Positions 1 through 55,281 of a stretch of 64,000 bases of DNA are shown piece by piece. This stretch comes from Ophiura sarsii. Taxonomy: Eukaryota > Echinodermata > Ophiuroidea > Amphilepidida > Ophiuridae. Under the pieces are notes generated by a model. It was not told the origin of the DNA, did not search any database, and saw only the letters and a list, made by a program, of their open reading frames with translations. Position numbers and translations under genes: made by a program. Within the stretch, counting starts at the first letter, position 1. Each line of letters starts with the position of its first letter. The stretch covers positions 70,789,062 through 70,853,061 of the forward strand of contig CM069446.1 in NCBI GenBank assembly GCA_035610835.1. The letters run 5' to 3'.

Positions 1-230
1 CAGTGGATCATAGAATGGGGTCTAGAGGCCTTCTTAATGTTTTTAATGGGTTATAAATGCACTTTGAGGGTTCCGGCCACATAATTTCTTGTTTTATGAG
101 GCAGTTTAATGATTTTTTCCACAATTTTTTTGTTTTTTGAGTGCCGGATTTGTTAACCTTTTTTTTTAAGAGTGCCGGACGCTGGCCACAACTTCCGGAC
201 AGCCACGTCCGGCGTAGCTACAACCCTGGT
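1..230. repeat. MITE family 'GTAGCTAC-CCGG', copy 1 (right end)
   Basis: The block holding 'gaggcagtttaatgatttt', CCGGA/C clusters and the end motif GGCGTAGCTACAACCCTG recurs in the other orientation at about 12510-12740 and 14145-14330. The left end lies outside the window or is degenerate. Confidence 0.6.
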
Positions 231-900
231 GTGTTCAATTCAATCTTCTCTTGTTTTTTGAATAACACATTTTAGTTGGGATTCAACTTCTTTTCATATC
301 TGTGGCCAAGAATGCCTATATATCTGTACCATTTGTTATGAAGGTGGAAGTCGGCCGATCTCCGGCTATTAATTACTTTAACACATGTTTTGCACTGTTT
401 GTTTTGGGGGAAATTCTTGTTGACGCCGGAGTGGTGTGCTAAGCATGCTGGACTACACAAGAAATGATCTGTGGATTGACCCAGTACAAATTGGTTTACA
501 AAGCATATGAGCAATAGCATATGAGTTGTTTTCTTAAAATATTCTCAATAAGATGCGTGTCAAACCGATTACTGAATTTGGCCTGCCAAACATCAACCAC
601 CTACGGATATGAAGTTGCCAAGAAGTCAAATAGAGAGAGGAAGTTGCCCAACACTACCTCTACTTCAAAGAGGATGTTGCCCAACACTACTTCAACTACC
701 TGGTAAAGGTGTATGTTCCGATCACTTTTTCGGGGCTATGATTTTTTTTTCACATCAAGATATTTTGTTATTAGAAGAATCCCCATATTTTTCTCATTAT
801 GTCTGTAAAATCTTAGGGGCCAGAAATGTTCCATTTAGAAATGATAGGCTAAAATGTGGTGAATTACTGCCATTGGTGGTTAACCACCAGCCAGTTATGG
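231..900. other. no recognised feature
   Basis: AT-rich sequence upstream of the first visible ACAP exon, presumably an intron of that gene. I see no exon, RNA gene or clear repeat. Confidence 0.4.
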
Positions 901-902
901 GC

Positions 903-1135
903 AATCGTTATGATCAGAAATGTAACTGCAAGAAAATCTGCTTTCAATTTTTTGTACTCTAAATTCACTCTAAAACCATGATTTTGAGGTAATTAAGAAT
1001 CGTATCACTCTGTAACTTGGAATGTATTCATGATTTATGATCAGAAATGTAAATCTGCAATCAAATCTGCTTCCAATTTTTTTCTCTCGAGGATTGAGGG
1101 TGCCCCTGGAAAAGATCACATAATATACCTTTCAA
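903..1135. repeat. degenerate copy of the TTAA-flanked palindromic MITE
   Basis: It shares the arms 'tctgcaagaaaatctgcttt', 'ctctaaaaccatgattttg' and the end 'agatcacataatatacctt' with the five complete copies between 46 and 60 kb. The left arm is truncated. Confidence 0.7.
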
Positions 1136-1267
1136 AGTCAATCTATTTGATTATTATTAAATTCAACTGTAAGTCCTTTTTAAATGTGTTAATACTTGTA
1201 TATCTTGTTTGAAGTCCTTGTATACTCTACCTTTTCAAATGACAATATATCAGTCTTTCAGTGTTTT

Positions 1268-1480
1268 AACACTTTCCACGCTGCAGGCGTCCTCAGACGA
1301 CATTCCAAAATTTCACAAAATGTTTCAAAAATTTCAAAGTGATTTAATTACCATATTTAAAACCACTGTGAGAAATGAATTAAAATAAGTACAAACATGC
1401 CTAGTATTGGTTCAGTAATCCTTCAAATAGGGTTGAGTAATCCTTGAAATAGACCTTGAAAATTGGGAAAGGTTTTTTGT
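1268..1480. repeat. ~210-bp MITE family 'aacactttcca', copy 1
   Basis: The inward sequence from 'aacactttccacgctgcagg' to 'aaattgggaaaggttttt' matches, in reverse, about 9305-9515 and 40940-41148. All three contain 'acaaacatgcctagtattgg' or its close variant. Confidence 0.65.
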
Positions 1481-1489
1481 AAAATCTGT

Positions 1490-2780
1490 TTTGAACAAGT
1501 TCAAACTATTATAGCCAGGTGGAAATTGTTAAACAGTCCAAATATATTTGCGTTTTGTACAAGCACAAAACATCTATAAACGTGACTGACGTGAGACGGT
1601 CAAGTGACGTGAAGACAAATGCTCGTGTCAGCAATTATTTTAGGAAGTAGTTTTGACAGTCCATTTTAATTTACAGTTTCCTGTCTTGTTTCTTGCACAA
1701 TTGATAGGTGTGACCATAAGCAGTACAGATTCATTGGCTTCTAGTTATTATACCGTATGCATACAGGAACATTTTGAGTGGGAGAAGTTCCTAATAGATA
1801 CATTTTCAATGATTTGGAAGATTATTAGTATTTAACAGCACATTCAAAATAGAAAATAGATTTTAAAATGTCACTATTTCTTCTTGAAAAAGACAAAACT
1901 CTTGCCACAATATCTAGAAACACTTCACCATAGCAACTTTAATTGCTTCGGATTTGTTCAAGTTTGTAATCTTGACACAGTTCCAGCTCAGGATTTGGTA
2001 GAGCGGCTCGGTGTGTCATTATTTACTCGTTTGTCAACACCAATTTCCTATTGCTACACAGTGTAGGCGTAAAAAAAAGACACTAGGCAACCACCCGACA
2101 GACAAGGGTATATAAAGACGTTATTTTATCAAAAATTACTAGATTCTATTAAAAAAAAAAAGTCAGTGGTGTGATTCGGATTGTAAACCATTTGGGGTTT
2201 TATACCTGGAAAAACAGTATTTTTTGTAATTGGGATAACTATTCAACAACCATGCCGATGTTGATGTGGGTATGTATTTGTACATGTAGGTTAAAAGTTT
2301 TATAGTTTTTACTCATTTATTTGTATCTGCTGATTCAACAATTAGTGTTCATGAAATATCATCGCATGCTATATACATACTTCAGTGTAAAAGCTATATA
2401 CATCACAGTTGTCGAATAGCTATAAAATTAAAAGTCACTTGCGGATCTGTGACATTGCACACCCTTGCAGAATTCGTTAACACATAGCATGGTATGTCGT
2501 TAGCCAACCTTGTATGTTGTAGTGAAGTCATACTGGATAATGATATAGTGCGGTAACCATGCTGCTGTGTGTGGAATTGTAAGTGTCACAACTTGGCCAT
2601 AGTTTTGACAATTTTACATCATATTTGCTGATATAGTCAACAGTCTGCTATATTTTAAAAAGATATGGGCAAAACTGTGATGTTTAGGTTAAAACCTCAA
2701 AGTAGTTTGATATATTATTGTTTTATTAACTTCTTGTTGATCATAATAATACTTGGGACTGAAAATTATATTAAAAAAAC
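1490..2780. other. no recognised feature
   Basis: ACAP intron. AT-rich, with only short open frames and no motif that I could tie to a known family. Confidence 0.35.
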
Positions 2781-2792
2781 CCAAAAGGGTTG

Positions 2793-2813
2793 GGGTTAGG
2801 GTTAGGGTTAGGG
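2793..2813 (+). repeat. short interstitial telomere-like repeat
   Basis: About three consecutive GGTTAG units in the intron before the first visible exon. Too short to imply a chromosome end. Confidence 0.6.
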
Positions 2814-2829
2814 ACTGAATTATACACAA

Positions 2830-2950
2830 TCAATTTAACGATTGAGTCCAAAATGTCTGAATAATTCTATAGTTTAAACAGTTCCTAATTGGCGAGAAAT
2901 AGTTGGTTTTTATCTCTCTGCGCGCAAATATAATCAAACTTACGCCACTG
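2830..2950. repeat. dispersed fragment 'tctctctgcgcgcaaa'
   Basis: The block 'ggcgagaaatag' to 'tctctgcgcgcaaat' recurs with variations near 16440-16500, 44995-45070 and, inverted, at about 57080-57130. Element limits are unclear. Confidence 0.5.
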
Positions 2951-3204
2951 GATAGAAACAAGCTATAATAGTGGTTAATCATTTTAAAACTGAAATATTA
3001 TATTATAGAATATGATAAAAAACTATAATTTGGTTTTTTTTCGACTTTCCACCCATTTTGTGGTGTCATGTCACATATAAACCAGTGAAACTGCATCTTT
3101 TGAAAAGAGGTTGGATGCCTTTTGAGATCTTCACATAGTTTTAATACATGTAATAAGACTCTTTACTGGTGATTAACAAGAGTGTTTTCTGTTTTGTTTT
3201 TCAG

Positions 3205-45628
<42,424 letters not shown>

Positions 45629-45687
45629 TCGACGGAATGAACCCATGGGGAGGGAGGCTGCCTAGTTATGATCCATTTTGCCCTTAA

Positions 45688-45693
45688 AATAAA
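45688..45693 (+). terminator. candidate polyadenylation signal of ACAP
   Basis: AATAAA 60 bases past the stop codon is the first canonical signal downstream. A second AATAAA lies near 46079. No transcript data support either, and the first would give a very short 3' UTR. Confidence 0.4.
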
Positions 45694-46330
45694 CCAATGA
45701 TTCCCCTCTTATGACGGAATGAATGTATAGGGCTACTTAAATAGTTCTGATCAGTAAGTTTAAACCCCCTTTGCACATGAATAGTCCCTTTTTATGACAC
45801 ATTTGTCATGAAGGGAACACTCAGCCCTCAATTAATTTATCAGACAAGATGTACTTAAGATTTGATGCAGTACATTCTTGGTAAAATTAAACAGGTCTAA
45901 TTTCCTGAACTATATCCTCTTCTTTTTTCAAACCAAAATGGTTGTAATTTCTTCTAACAAGTGCATGTGAGAAGCTAATGTGAGAAGCAAGAAGTGCCCC
46001 TTTAATACAATTTTATACAAACTATTACGTAACATGTTTACGTGGTAGAACAACGTTACTACGTAGGAGGTATTATCAAAATAAACCCTCTTACATGCAA
46101 AATCTTCAAGAAAATGTTGACAAAATATCAATGTTTGTCTCAATTTAAGCATTTACATATCTCTCCCAAGACATGATTGAGTAACCCCCTCCCCCGGGAT
46201 TGTGTTGCTGAGAATTCAGTACTTCCATCCTGGACCCCACGATGCATGTTGACTGCTGATTGACATCATGTAGCTAGGCGTACAGAGCGACTGCAATTGA
46301 GCTTCATGCAGAGCCAAATGGAAGGTTTAG
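45694..46330. other. 3' flank of ACAP, no further feature
   Basis: Possible 3' UTR and intergenic sequence. Nothing recognised. Confidence 0.4.
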
Positions 46331-46333
46331 ATT

Positions 46334-46705
46334 TTAAAGGTATATTATGTGATCTTTTCCAGGGGATGCCCTCAATCCTCAACAACAAAATTGGAAGCAG
46401 ATTTCCTTGCAGATTTACTTTTCTGATCATAAATCATAAATATATTCCAAGTTACAGAGCGATACGATTCCTAATAACCTCAAAATCATAGTTTTAGTAG
46501 AGTAAAATTTGAACAAATAGATTGTACCGCTCGGTACAATCTATTTTCAAACCATGATTTTGAAGTAATTAGGAGTCGTATCGATCTGTAACTTAGAAGA
46601 TCTTTATGATATATGATCAAAAATGCAAATCTGCAAGAAAATCTGCTTTCATAGTAAAAATCAATTATAGAGGGCGCTACTTGGAAAAGATCACATAATA
46701 TGCCT
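46334..46705. mobile_element. TTAA-flanked palindromic MITE, copy 1
   Basis: TTAAAGGTATATTATGTGAT to the mirrored 'gatcacataatatgcct'. Arms carry 'ttgcagatttacttttctga' and 'attcctaataacctcaaaat'. The hairpin centre is TACCGCTCGGTA. The right TTAA is lost. Confidence 0.88.
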
Positions 46706-46989
46706 AGTACTAATAGTCGTTAAACATGTTAAAGTCATATGAGACCTGTCACCACAAAATGAGCGTTAAGTCGCCAGTGTGCATTAGGAGATATGGTTCA
46801 ATGAACATGCCAAAAATCAATAGAATACAAAGGAATTTTTAAATTTCAATTTGATTTTTGACCAGGAAAACATTTAGAAATTATAACATGTTGCATATCA
46901 TTTTAAAGCTTGTTTTCTGAGCATTCTGAATCTGGACAAACCTCAAAATTCAATTTTCCGACTTAACTCTCATTTCGTGATGACAGGTC

Positions 46990-47270
46990 TCATATTATGC
47001 AATCTTTTTCCTCTATCCTTGAATTTTTATTTGAATGCAGATTTTCTTGCAGATTTGCATTTTCGAGCATAAATCGTAAAGATCCTCTAAGTTACAGAGC
47101 CATGCGATTCCTAATTACTTCAAAAACAAGGTTTGAATAGGTTGAAAGAAAGTATCAAGGTCTGCGCCGACAACTTTCTGAGGTGTTTTTTCAAACAAGG
47201 TTTGAATAGGTTGAAAGAAAGTGTCAAGGTCTGCGCCGACAACTTTCCGAGGTGTTTTTGTCTGTACCTA
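46990..47270. repeat. half copy of the TTAA MITE with a 72-bp tandem duplication
   Basis: The left arm ('ttcttgcagatttgcatttt' to 'ttacttcaaaaacaagg') is followed by two copies of 'ggtttgaataggttgaaaga...aaggtctgcgccgacaactt' (47122 and 47194). Confidence 0.75.
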
Positions 47271-47598
47271 AATAGACTTCCATGGTTTGTCACTGTTTGT
47301 GTTAACGCCGTTTACAGTGTTTCCGGTTACGATTGCAACTGTACACAAGTGAATAGAATAGTATGGAATGCTTTATGATGAAAATCTAAACAAATATGTC
47401 GAAAAATTCCTTACACTGGAAGCAGATTTCCATTATGTTTTAGTAACAGTCTGTGTTGGTTTTTCACAGATAACACATTTCAAAATATATTAATGAGTCC
47501 AGAAAGTTTTTTTTTAATGAGTCAAACTTCATTGAAGGAGAGAGAAGAAGAGAAGACAAAAAAAAATGTGTAAAAATTTAAAAAATTTAATATTGCTT

Positions 47599-47926
47599 TA
47601 AGGGGGGACTTAAGGAAGTTTTTGATTTGATTTTTTGAATTTTGTGAGTGCTGTAATTATTGAACTATTATTCAAATGCATATTAAAGTATACATTTTTG
47701 GAAAGGAAATGGATCAGAGAATCCAAATTTGGCGTCAATTTTGACCAAAAAATTAGATTTTTTGAGAAAATCACAAAATTCAATTTTTTGACCCAACTTT
47801 TTTTGAACAAAGCTAACATCCACTTCCTTTCCAAAAAAGTATACTTTTATATACATTTGATTAATAGTTCAATAATTACAGCACTAACAAAATTCAACAA
47901 AATACTTCCTTAAGTCCCCCCTTAAA
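47599..47926. mobile_element. palindromic MITE with TTAAGGGGGGACTTAAGGAAG ends
   Basis: Ends 'ggggggacttaaggaagttt' and mirrored 'cttccttaagtccccccttaa'. Inner 'aagtatacatttttggaaag' is mirrored by 'ctttccaaaaaagtatactt'. Related to the 3415-3806 MITE. Confidence 0.85.
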
Positions 47927-48000
47927 GGGGTATAATTCTGAAATGTGCATATGCTGGAGCCTACATAGCATTATATTAATCAGGGGTTCTCAACTATATT

Positions 48001-48467
48001 GCTCACAAAAAGTATCGAAACACTTAGAAATGATCCAATATATAACGGCTCAAAAAGGTATGCGTTAATCGAAGTAAATAACCAAGTGCATAATTTTGTT
48101 CTGCGTATTTTGACACCTCGATCGTTGAGAAACGATATTGCGGAGCGGAGTTATTGTCATTTCAATGATCGTGGGTCCAGTTTCAAAAGTGACACTCATC
48201 CCTATTGAAAAGCACGAATCTGATCATTCTAAACAGTAATGCAAACCTCTTTCTATAGGATGATTGTCACTTTTGAAACTGGACCCACGACCATTGAAAT
48301 GACAATAACTCCGCTCCGCAACATCGTATCTCATCGATCGAGGTATCAAAATAAGCAGAACAAAATTATGCACTTGGTTACTTGCTTCGATTAATGCATA
48401 GTTGCATACCCTTTCGAGCCGTTATATATTGGATCATTTCTAAATGTTTCGATACTTTTTGTGAGCA
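48001..48467. mobile_element. 470-bp near-perfect palindrome
   Basis: The left arm from 'gctcacaaaaagtatcgaaa' to 'agtttcaaaagtgac' (~190 bp) is mirrored to 'cgatactttttgtgagc'. The spacer is ~75 bp. Confidence 0.9.
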
Positions 48468-48898
48468 GTTTCCTGGCAGGCCATAGAAGGCCAAAGGAAG
48501 TTCAAAAACATATGCTAGAGTAAGGTCCGAAGTTTACCACTTTGTAACTGTCGAATTCCGCGTTTTCCGCTTTGTAAATTTTGCATTTTTCTGTGATGTA
48601 ATTTTCCCCAAGAAAGCTTAAAATTTACGCTTTTTTACGATCTATAAAACCAAAATAAACACACTTGACAGAAAAACACATAATTTTTAGGTTTTATTAC
48701 GTATCGTTTTTTAATATTGATATTGTTTTATTCAAGACTATTTATAAATTGTGTGTTTTGGACGTTTTTTGTGCATTTTTCTTCTTCTTCTTTTCATCAA
48801 AATGTCGTTTTCCGCGTTTAACCTCAATTCCGCGATCATCTTAATATATTTATGGCGATACACTGATACAGCTTTTTCTACTGAGGCTGTGATAAATC

Positions 48899-49280
48899 CA
48901 TTAAGGTTGTTCCTAGGGCTAATTTTTTATTTGATATTTTTATAGAGCTTGCTGAGCTCCACAATAAGCTGAAATTTGAGATTGATCGGAGGTACGGTTT
49001 TCTAGATATGACAATTTTATTGTCAAAAAAACATTTTAAGTCATTTTGAATTCTTTTGTTTTGTATTGTTTTTCGGCCAACAGAGGGCAGTCTATTTTCT
49101 TTTGTTTTATATTGTGTTTTTTTACCCCCTAAAATGTCTATAAAAAATTATAAAACAATAAAATTGTCATATCTAGAAAACCGTACCTCCGATCAATCTC
49201 AAATTTCAGATTATTGTGGAGCTCAGCAAGCTCTATTAAAATATCAAATAAAAAATTAGCCATAGGAACAACCTTAATGA
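48899..49280. mobile_element. 380-bp palindromic MITE
   Basis: 'ttaaggttgttcctagggct' and 'agcttgctgagctccacaat' with 'gtacggttttctagatatg' are mirrored to 'aggaacaaccttaa'. TTAA is present at both ends. Confidence 0.88.
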
Positions 49281-50395
49281 GCACTTTTAAAGGACATTTA
49301 TTTAAAAACTAACACATTGCCTATATAGAACAACTCCTATCCGAGTACAACTCCTGAGTAAACATATATCCATGGTAACAGACTTAACAAAATACTATTG
49401 ATAAATTAATTGATAAAGACCCATTTTGGACCAATACCATGTTGTACAAATTAAGAATTTCATATCTTTGTAAAATAGGTGTTAGTTATTTTCTATTACA
49501 CCATTCCCCCACCCCTTATACCCAAAAAAATGATAAGGCCTAAAAAAAAAGAGGTTTACCCTTTTATCTCAAATTTTGTTTGGGGTAGGTAGGTTGATTT
49601 TTTTGATTTTTTTTAAGATTCCGAAGAATGACCAAATCACACTGGAATACACTTGAGGTTTATAATATAACTAAATGTTGATATCAAAAAGACGAAGTCT
49701 GGTGGCATGGATAATAAATATTACAGAGTGGGGTCACATAGGGTTCAATTGAGGTCATGTATAGTGACAAATTTGTTATTTCTAAAAAAACAACTTAAAC
49801 AACTGTCAAAAAAAAAAAAATGCGACTCAGTTTTCCCAATTTTTACGGTCCGTTGGGAAAGGGCAATCCAACATTTTATTTTTTTTGCCTAATGATGCAT
49901 ACTGTAAAACCAGAAATGTTTGTCGGTTTAAAATTTCACAAATCGGCAATACTGGCCTAATTCACGGCATGACAATTTCACGAATGTAAACTTTGGGAGT
50001 TACTTTGCAATGCACTGCTACAAGGTAGATTGGAAATATTTGCGGCATGACATTTTGAGTGCTCCCCCGAAATAAGCGAAATTTGAATGCACACAAAGAT
50101 TTGTGGCTCTACAGTACGTGATCCAATTAATTTTATCGTCGCTATTCTTTCAAAACTTTATGTTTTTCCGGCCCTTCAGCATGTATCAAGTAAAACTGCC
50201 AACGGTTATGCATAGGAAGAGTTGCTTTATACATGTTCCGGGACAAGAGAACTAACAAGGTCATACATATGAAGTATTACTTTATACATGCTGAAGGGCT
50301 GGATGGAGATGCAAGGTTTTGAAAGAACAGCGACGTTATGCCTGTGCGACCAAATTCATAAACCACTTGTAATCATAGAAATGAAGCTTAATAAT
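49281..50395. repeat. diffuse repeats: GGTAGGT-type and TACTGTAAAA-type
   Basis: 49500-49880 holds 'aaaaaaaagaggtttaccc', 'ggtaggtaggttg' and a T/A-rich middle similar to the GGTCGG family. 49909-50116 runs from 'tactgtaaaaccagaaatg' to 'ggctctacagtac', a TACTGTAAAA-family copy. 50164-50305 holds an imperfect inverted repeat ('cccttcagcatgtat' and 'atacatgctgaaggg'). Confidence 0.6.
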
Positions 50396-50399
50396 AGGT

Positions 50400-51400
50400 C
50401 AATCAAAATGGCGATTCAAGTATAATTTACTCGATGGAGCATTTTCAGAAAAATATAATGTAAAATTAATCACTCTTAAATATTGTCCGGGGAAAAAGAT
50501 ATTTATAACACCAATTATAATTGACATTGTCTCTTTTTGAGTGTGGGATGAACTATATGCGGATGACGCATTACTACGTAACAGGTGTAACTCCCAACTC
50601 GGTGTCCGTCTGGGACTCGATCGATAGGTGAATGCTGATGCTATCGACCTATTGAGGTTCTGTGTGCGAGTCTGAGTCTGAGTCACACCTGTGACATATA
50701 GGCCTACAGGGTAGTAACCTGCCATCGTCAGTCAGTATGATACAAATTATACAAGCTTAGAAATTCTTTATTTCGTTTCCTGCATGATATTAAAAGGTAA
50801 TTATTGTTGTATTTCTTTTAAACAATATCCTCCATTGAATAAAATATATGTGATTCACCACTTTGGTTGACCTTTAAATTAAAAAATCCCAATGAAATGT
50901 ATAAAACTGTTGCCAAACAGAAAGTAATCCTGGCCTCATACTATTTTTGGCAACCCACACAAAATGTATTCTGTGCCTCGCAATATTAAAATAATCAGAA
51001 GCTATTGACCCCGCCCCCCTACATTTTGTCTCTGACACTGCCCTCCTATTGAGATAGACTTGTGTCACTTTTTGATTTGAATCATCTTGCTATGTTGACC
51101 TATGCATGAAATCTTATAATTAGCGGCATTTTAATTTAGCGAATAGGGGTTGCTTTGCAGTAGTTCATCCAATGAGTACACTACTTGTGTGCGTGTGCAT
51201 CATAGCGAGATTTTGCATTGAGACCAGGCAAAAAACGTTATTTTTGTGTGTGCAAATCATCAGAATTTTTTGATTTATTTTAAAGAAACTTTGTGAAACT
51301 TTGAATTTAATTTCAAACTTTTGAAAATGTTTAAAGTTGTTGAAAATGTTAGATTAAAAAACAAGCAAAAAAACTATCTACTGACTGACCTGACCCTACC
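50400..51400. other. intergenic, no recognised feature
   Basis: Open frames of 64 to 108 codons lack domains or splice context. No exon supported. Confidence 0.4.
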
Positions 51401-51409
51401 TGAGAGGTC

Positions 51410-51622
51410 CTTAACCCCCTGGGGTCTACCTGTCTATCTTACAGTGGTTCTGATTGGTTTATTACAAGATGTACTCATATGAATAGCCAATTCAAATGCA
51501 GCTTGTAAAATGTTTCACCCCCATCTATATCAGGGATACAATTATTCTAACAATGTCTCTCATTGGTTCAATAAATGATGTATCCATCTTTTTAACCAAT
51601 CGGCCGGTAGTTCTCAGGGGGT
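51410..51622. repeat. ~205-bp MITE 'cccctgagaactaccgg', copy 2 (inverted)
   Basis: 'aaccccctggggtctacctg' to 'cggtagttctcagggggtt', with 'ggttctgattggtttatta' shared with the other copies. Confidence 0.82.
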
Positions 51623-51985
51623 TAAATCTGTTGCACGGTGCTTGTTTTTTTGGTGTCTTGTAACTGTACTTTATCTGTCATGCAGACAGAACTGGAAAAA
51701 TGTAAGAATTCAATTTACAAAGCAGCAAAATAATAGGATGGGTTCAAATTGAACAACAATAATTGAGGACCCTTGATCTAAAAGGCGGTTAAGTCACAAT
51801 GAGAAAAATGGCAAAAACTGGGTTTCATTGTGTCCATGTGTGGACTTGACCCACTCAGGTTTTACCTCCCATGGACTCTTACACAGCTTTACCGCATGAC
51901 TTAACTTTAACATTTGAACAGAGGGTACAGAGATCCTCCTTGTAGCAGAAAACTGATACTAACTACGATTTCACAAGATTGTGAC

Positions 51986-52367
51986 TTAAAGGTATATTAT
52001 GTGATCTTTCCAGGGAACGCCCTCAACATCGAAAAAAAAATTGAAAGCAGATTTTCTTGCAGATTTACATTTCTGATCATAAATCATGCATACATTCCAA
52101 GTTACAGGGCGATACGATTCTTAATTACTTCAAAATCATGGTTTTAGAGTGAAAATAAACTGTCGGAATTCCGACAGTTTATATTTTTAACTCTAAATTC
52201 ACTCTAAAACCATGATTTTGAGGTAATTAGGAATCGTATCGCTCTGTAACTTGGAATGTATGTATGATTTATGATCGGAAAAGTAAATCTGCAAGAAAAT
52301 CTACTTTCTAAAAAAAAATCATGAATAGAGGGCGCTCTCTGGAAAAGATCACATAATATGCCTTTAA
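51986..52367. mobile_element. TTAA-flanked palindromic MITE, copy 2
   Basis: TTAA at both ends (51986, 52364). Near-perfect arms. The hairpin centre CTGTCGGAATTCCGACAG is itself a perfect palindrome. Confidence 0.93.
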
Positions 52368-52379
52368 CCCCCTATTAGA

Positions 52380-53080
52380 TCTTGGGTCCTCAATTGTGAA
52401 AAAGAAAACAATTGTACATTTAAAAATATAATAAAAAAACAATAAAATTACAATTCACATGTACTTTTCCCTCCAAACACATTGTATTGCCATATGTCAC
52501 TTATTGAAATATGTTGACTTCTTTTCTCTGCGCATTTGAATGAAAGCAATTATATTATTATTTATCAATAAATAATAAATAAATTAGTAATTTTCCCCAT
52601 CGGAAGCAGGTTTTTGATGGGACAATGGGGGTGTTCAGTAAAATTATGTATGTGCTATCACAGGCCAGAAAAATAGAGAGTTTGTTTAATAGCTTCCTTC
52701 GTGGCCTAAAAGGTGTTTTTATAATGTTAATTTAAACTACGATGGAAAGGTTTTTTGGCATTTTAAATTTTGAACTACGCAACTATAAAGGGAGTGTTTC
52801 AAATTATATTTTTTTGCAAGTTATTTTTTTTAATAATAACTGTTTGTCAAATGAAAAACACAAGAATCTATGCCCACAGAAAGTAGAAACACTCTCTCTT
52901 TTTTCCTGGTCTAACTGTATACAGTAAAAACTGTAATATATTTGTAAATATGACCAAAAAGAAACCTTTTATGTCTAAATTGTAGAACTTAGTCGGTGCT
53001 GCTGTGTTTTTCTGCAATCATTATGATATAAAATTAGCCAATCAGACTTGAAATATTTGTTCCTTAAGGCCAAAATATTT
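52380..53080. other. intergenic, no recognised feature
   Basis: AT-rich, unassigned. Confidence 0.4.
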
Positions 53081-53084
53081 TTTT

Positions 53085-53360
53085 GTTATGTTGTCCTCGA
53101 CCGTCAGATTTAGGGCCGCTCCGATTTTTTTTCCAGATTTTTTTCAGATTTTTTTTCCCCAGTTTTTTCCAGTTTTTTTTTTAGACAGTTTAAATGGCAT
53201 TGATAAATAAAGTGTTTATAACATATATGTGGGACTCTTAGAGTGATTTCAACTTCTTGTTGGCTGAACTTTGAGCTTCCGCTGGTAAAAGAAAAGAAGA
53301 AAAAGAAAAAATCCGCCCGCCCACCCCTCCTCTCTGAAAGTTGTGGAGGACAACATAACA
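53085..53360. repeat. MITE family GTTATGTTGTCCTCGAC, copy 3
   Basis: Ends GTTATGTTGTCCTCGACCGT and 'gtggaggacaacataac'. Inner 'acttcttgttggctgaactt' as in the other copies. Confidence 0.9.
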
Positions 53361-53870
53361 ATTTTTTTTTTGGCCCAATTGTCATACTAAATTTCTTACA
53401 CAGTCATGTATGGCATGTTTTAGGGTAAAGTACCGTTCATATCAGTTTTAAACATCGACATTGACTTGTGAGAGAAAGAAAGTAGAAATTACCAAATTGG
53501 AAGATTTTGACAGATATTTTTCAAAAAAAAGTAAGACTAGCAACATATTTTGACCTTGAAACACTTTTCAAAATACTTTTTTCAAAATGTAAAACAATTT
53601 TGTGAAGCAATTACATATATAAACTTACTTAAATAGTATTTTTCCTCTCTAGTAAAATTTATTTTAAAAAGGTAAAATTATCGATACATTTTTCACAGAT
53701 TTTAGACCTAGAAACATATTTGTGATAAATACTATTTTCTATGAAGCAATAACTTCCAGTTAGATATTAACTTAGTCAATTTAGTGTTTGGCTTTATGAT
53801 TCTACAAAATGTCGGGAAGTTTAAAGTTACTGAGATATGTATCAGCTACTTAATCATACAATGCCTGTGA
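53361..53870. other. intergenic, no recognised feature
   Basis: AT-rich, unassigned. Confidence 0.4.
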
Positions 53871-53871
53871 T

Positions 53872-54253
53872 TTAAAGGCATATTATGTGATCTTTTCCAG
53901 GGAACGCCCTCAATCCTCAAAAAAAATTGAAAGCAGATTTTCTTGCAGATTTACATTTCTGATCATAAATCGTACATACATTCCAAGTTACAGGGCGATA
54001 CGATTCTTAATTACTTCAAAATCATGGTTTTAGAGTGAAAATAAACTGTCGGAGTCTGCGCCGACAACTTATTTTTACTCTAAATTCACTCTAAAACCAT
54101 GATGTTGAGCTAATTAGGAATCCTATTGCTCTGTAATTTGGAATGTATGTACGATTTATGATCCGAAATGTAAATCTGCAAGAAAATCTACTTTCTAAAA
54201 ATAATCATGAATAGAGTGCGCACCCTAGAAAAGATCACATAATATGCCTTTAA
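53872..54253. mobile_element. TTAA-flanked palindromic MITE, copy 3
   Basis: TTAA at both ends. The hairpin centre CTGTCGGAGTCTGCGCCGAC differs from copy 2. Confidence 0.93.
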
Positions 54254-54507
54254 TACTCATTTCTAGGCCAATAAGTTCAACATGTAGGTCTCTGCATAGA
54301 TTTTCTAGTGTAGGGATGATAATCTCTATTGAAAATAATGTCGTTATAAGAACTGATACTATGTGTGTTTCATAGCACATGTATGTTTGACAAGTGCGGT
54401 GATTAGTATGCGCATGAAAGAACAATTGTCAGATCACAGTGACAAATGTGACCCAACATGAGTAAATAAAGGCACAAATGTGGGACAAGGTCAAAATCAT
54501 ATAGGGG

Positions 54508-54993
54508 CCGTATTCTCGTACTAAACACAGTTTTAGCTTAAAACCGTGTCTAACTAAACGTGTCTAGCTTAAACGCAACTTTTATCTTTTAAACAAAACA
54601 TGGTTTTAAACTCCGCGAATCTCGTCCCCAGAGTTGTTGTGCATTACGGTATACAGGTATTTATTTTTGTTGTGGCCCTAATGGATTACAATAGATATCG
54701 ACCGAATGCCTCAAAAGCATGTGTATTTTTAATACTACACAATCTGAACGTCAGCTTGCAGCAGGCACGGTTGCGTGATTATTCATGGCATATACTGTTG
54801 GTGTGTATGAGTTTAGTTAAACACGCTTTAAACTACCCCATACCAATGTTTAAAGGTAGACACTTCTTAGTGAGTTAGACGCGTATTTAAGCAAATTTTT
54901 CAAGAATTACGTCTAGTTAAACGATGTGTCTAAAGTCAAGGTTAGACGCGTGTTTAGCTTAAAACCGTGTTTAACTACGCAAGAGAATACGGA
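54508..54993. mobile_element. 486-bp MITE with CCGTATTCTCGTAC ends
   Basis: 'ggccgtattctcgtactaaa' and 'gcttaaaaccgtgtctaact' are mirrored by 'agcttaaaaccgtgtttaac' and 'gcaagagaatacggac'. The spacer is not mirrored and holds a meaningless 92-codon open frame. Confidence 0.85.
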
Positions 54994-55037
54994 CAATAAA
55001 ATCTTATTTCACATATTTGATACATCATTTATCAAAC

Positions 55038-55221
55038 TAAGGGACGCACCATTAGATTTTCAGGGGGGGGGTAGGAAGTTGGGTTTGTGGGGATTCTTTT
55101 TTTTACTCATCAGATTTTTTTTTTGTTGCCTTAATAGAGGGGGAATTTTTTTTTCTCCAAAAACTTCCTAGCCCCCCTCCCCCTCCCCCACCCACCTGAA
55201 AATCTAATGGTGCGTCCCTAA
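55038..55221. mobile_element. ~185-bp MITE with TAAGGGACGCACCATTAGAT ends
   Basis: Perfect ~26-bp inverted ends around a G/T- and C-rich centre. Confidence 0.88.
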
Positions 55222-55281
55222 AGACTCTAATTCTTGGAAATAAAGAGTTCAACTACAATTTTCATTTATTCCATTGATTTG

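Noticed and set aside
2793..2813. Chromosome end
   Set aside because: Only about three TTAGGG-like units inside an intron.
54600..54878. 92-codon frame in intergenic DNA
   Set aside because: It lies in the spacer of a palindromic MITE and has no domain.
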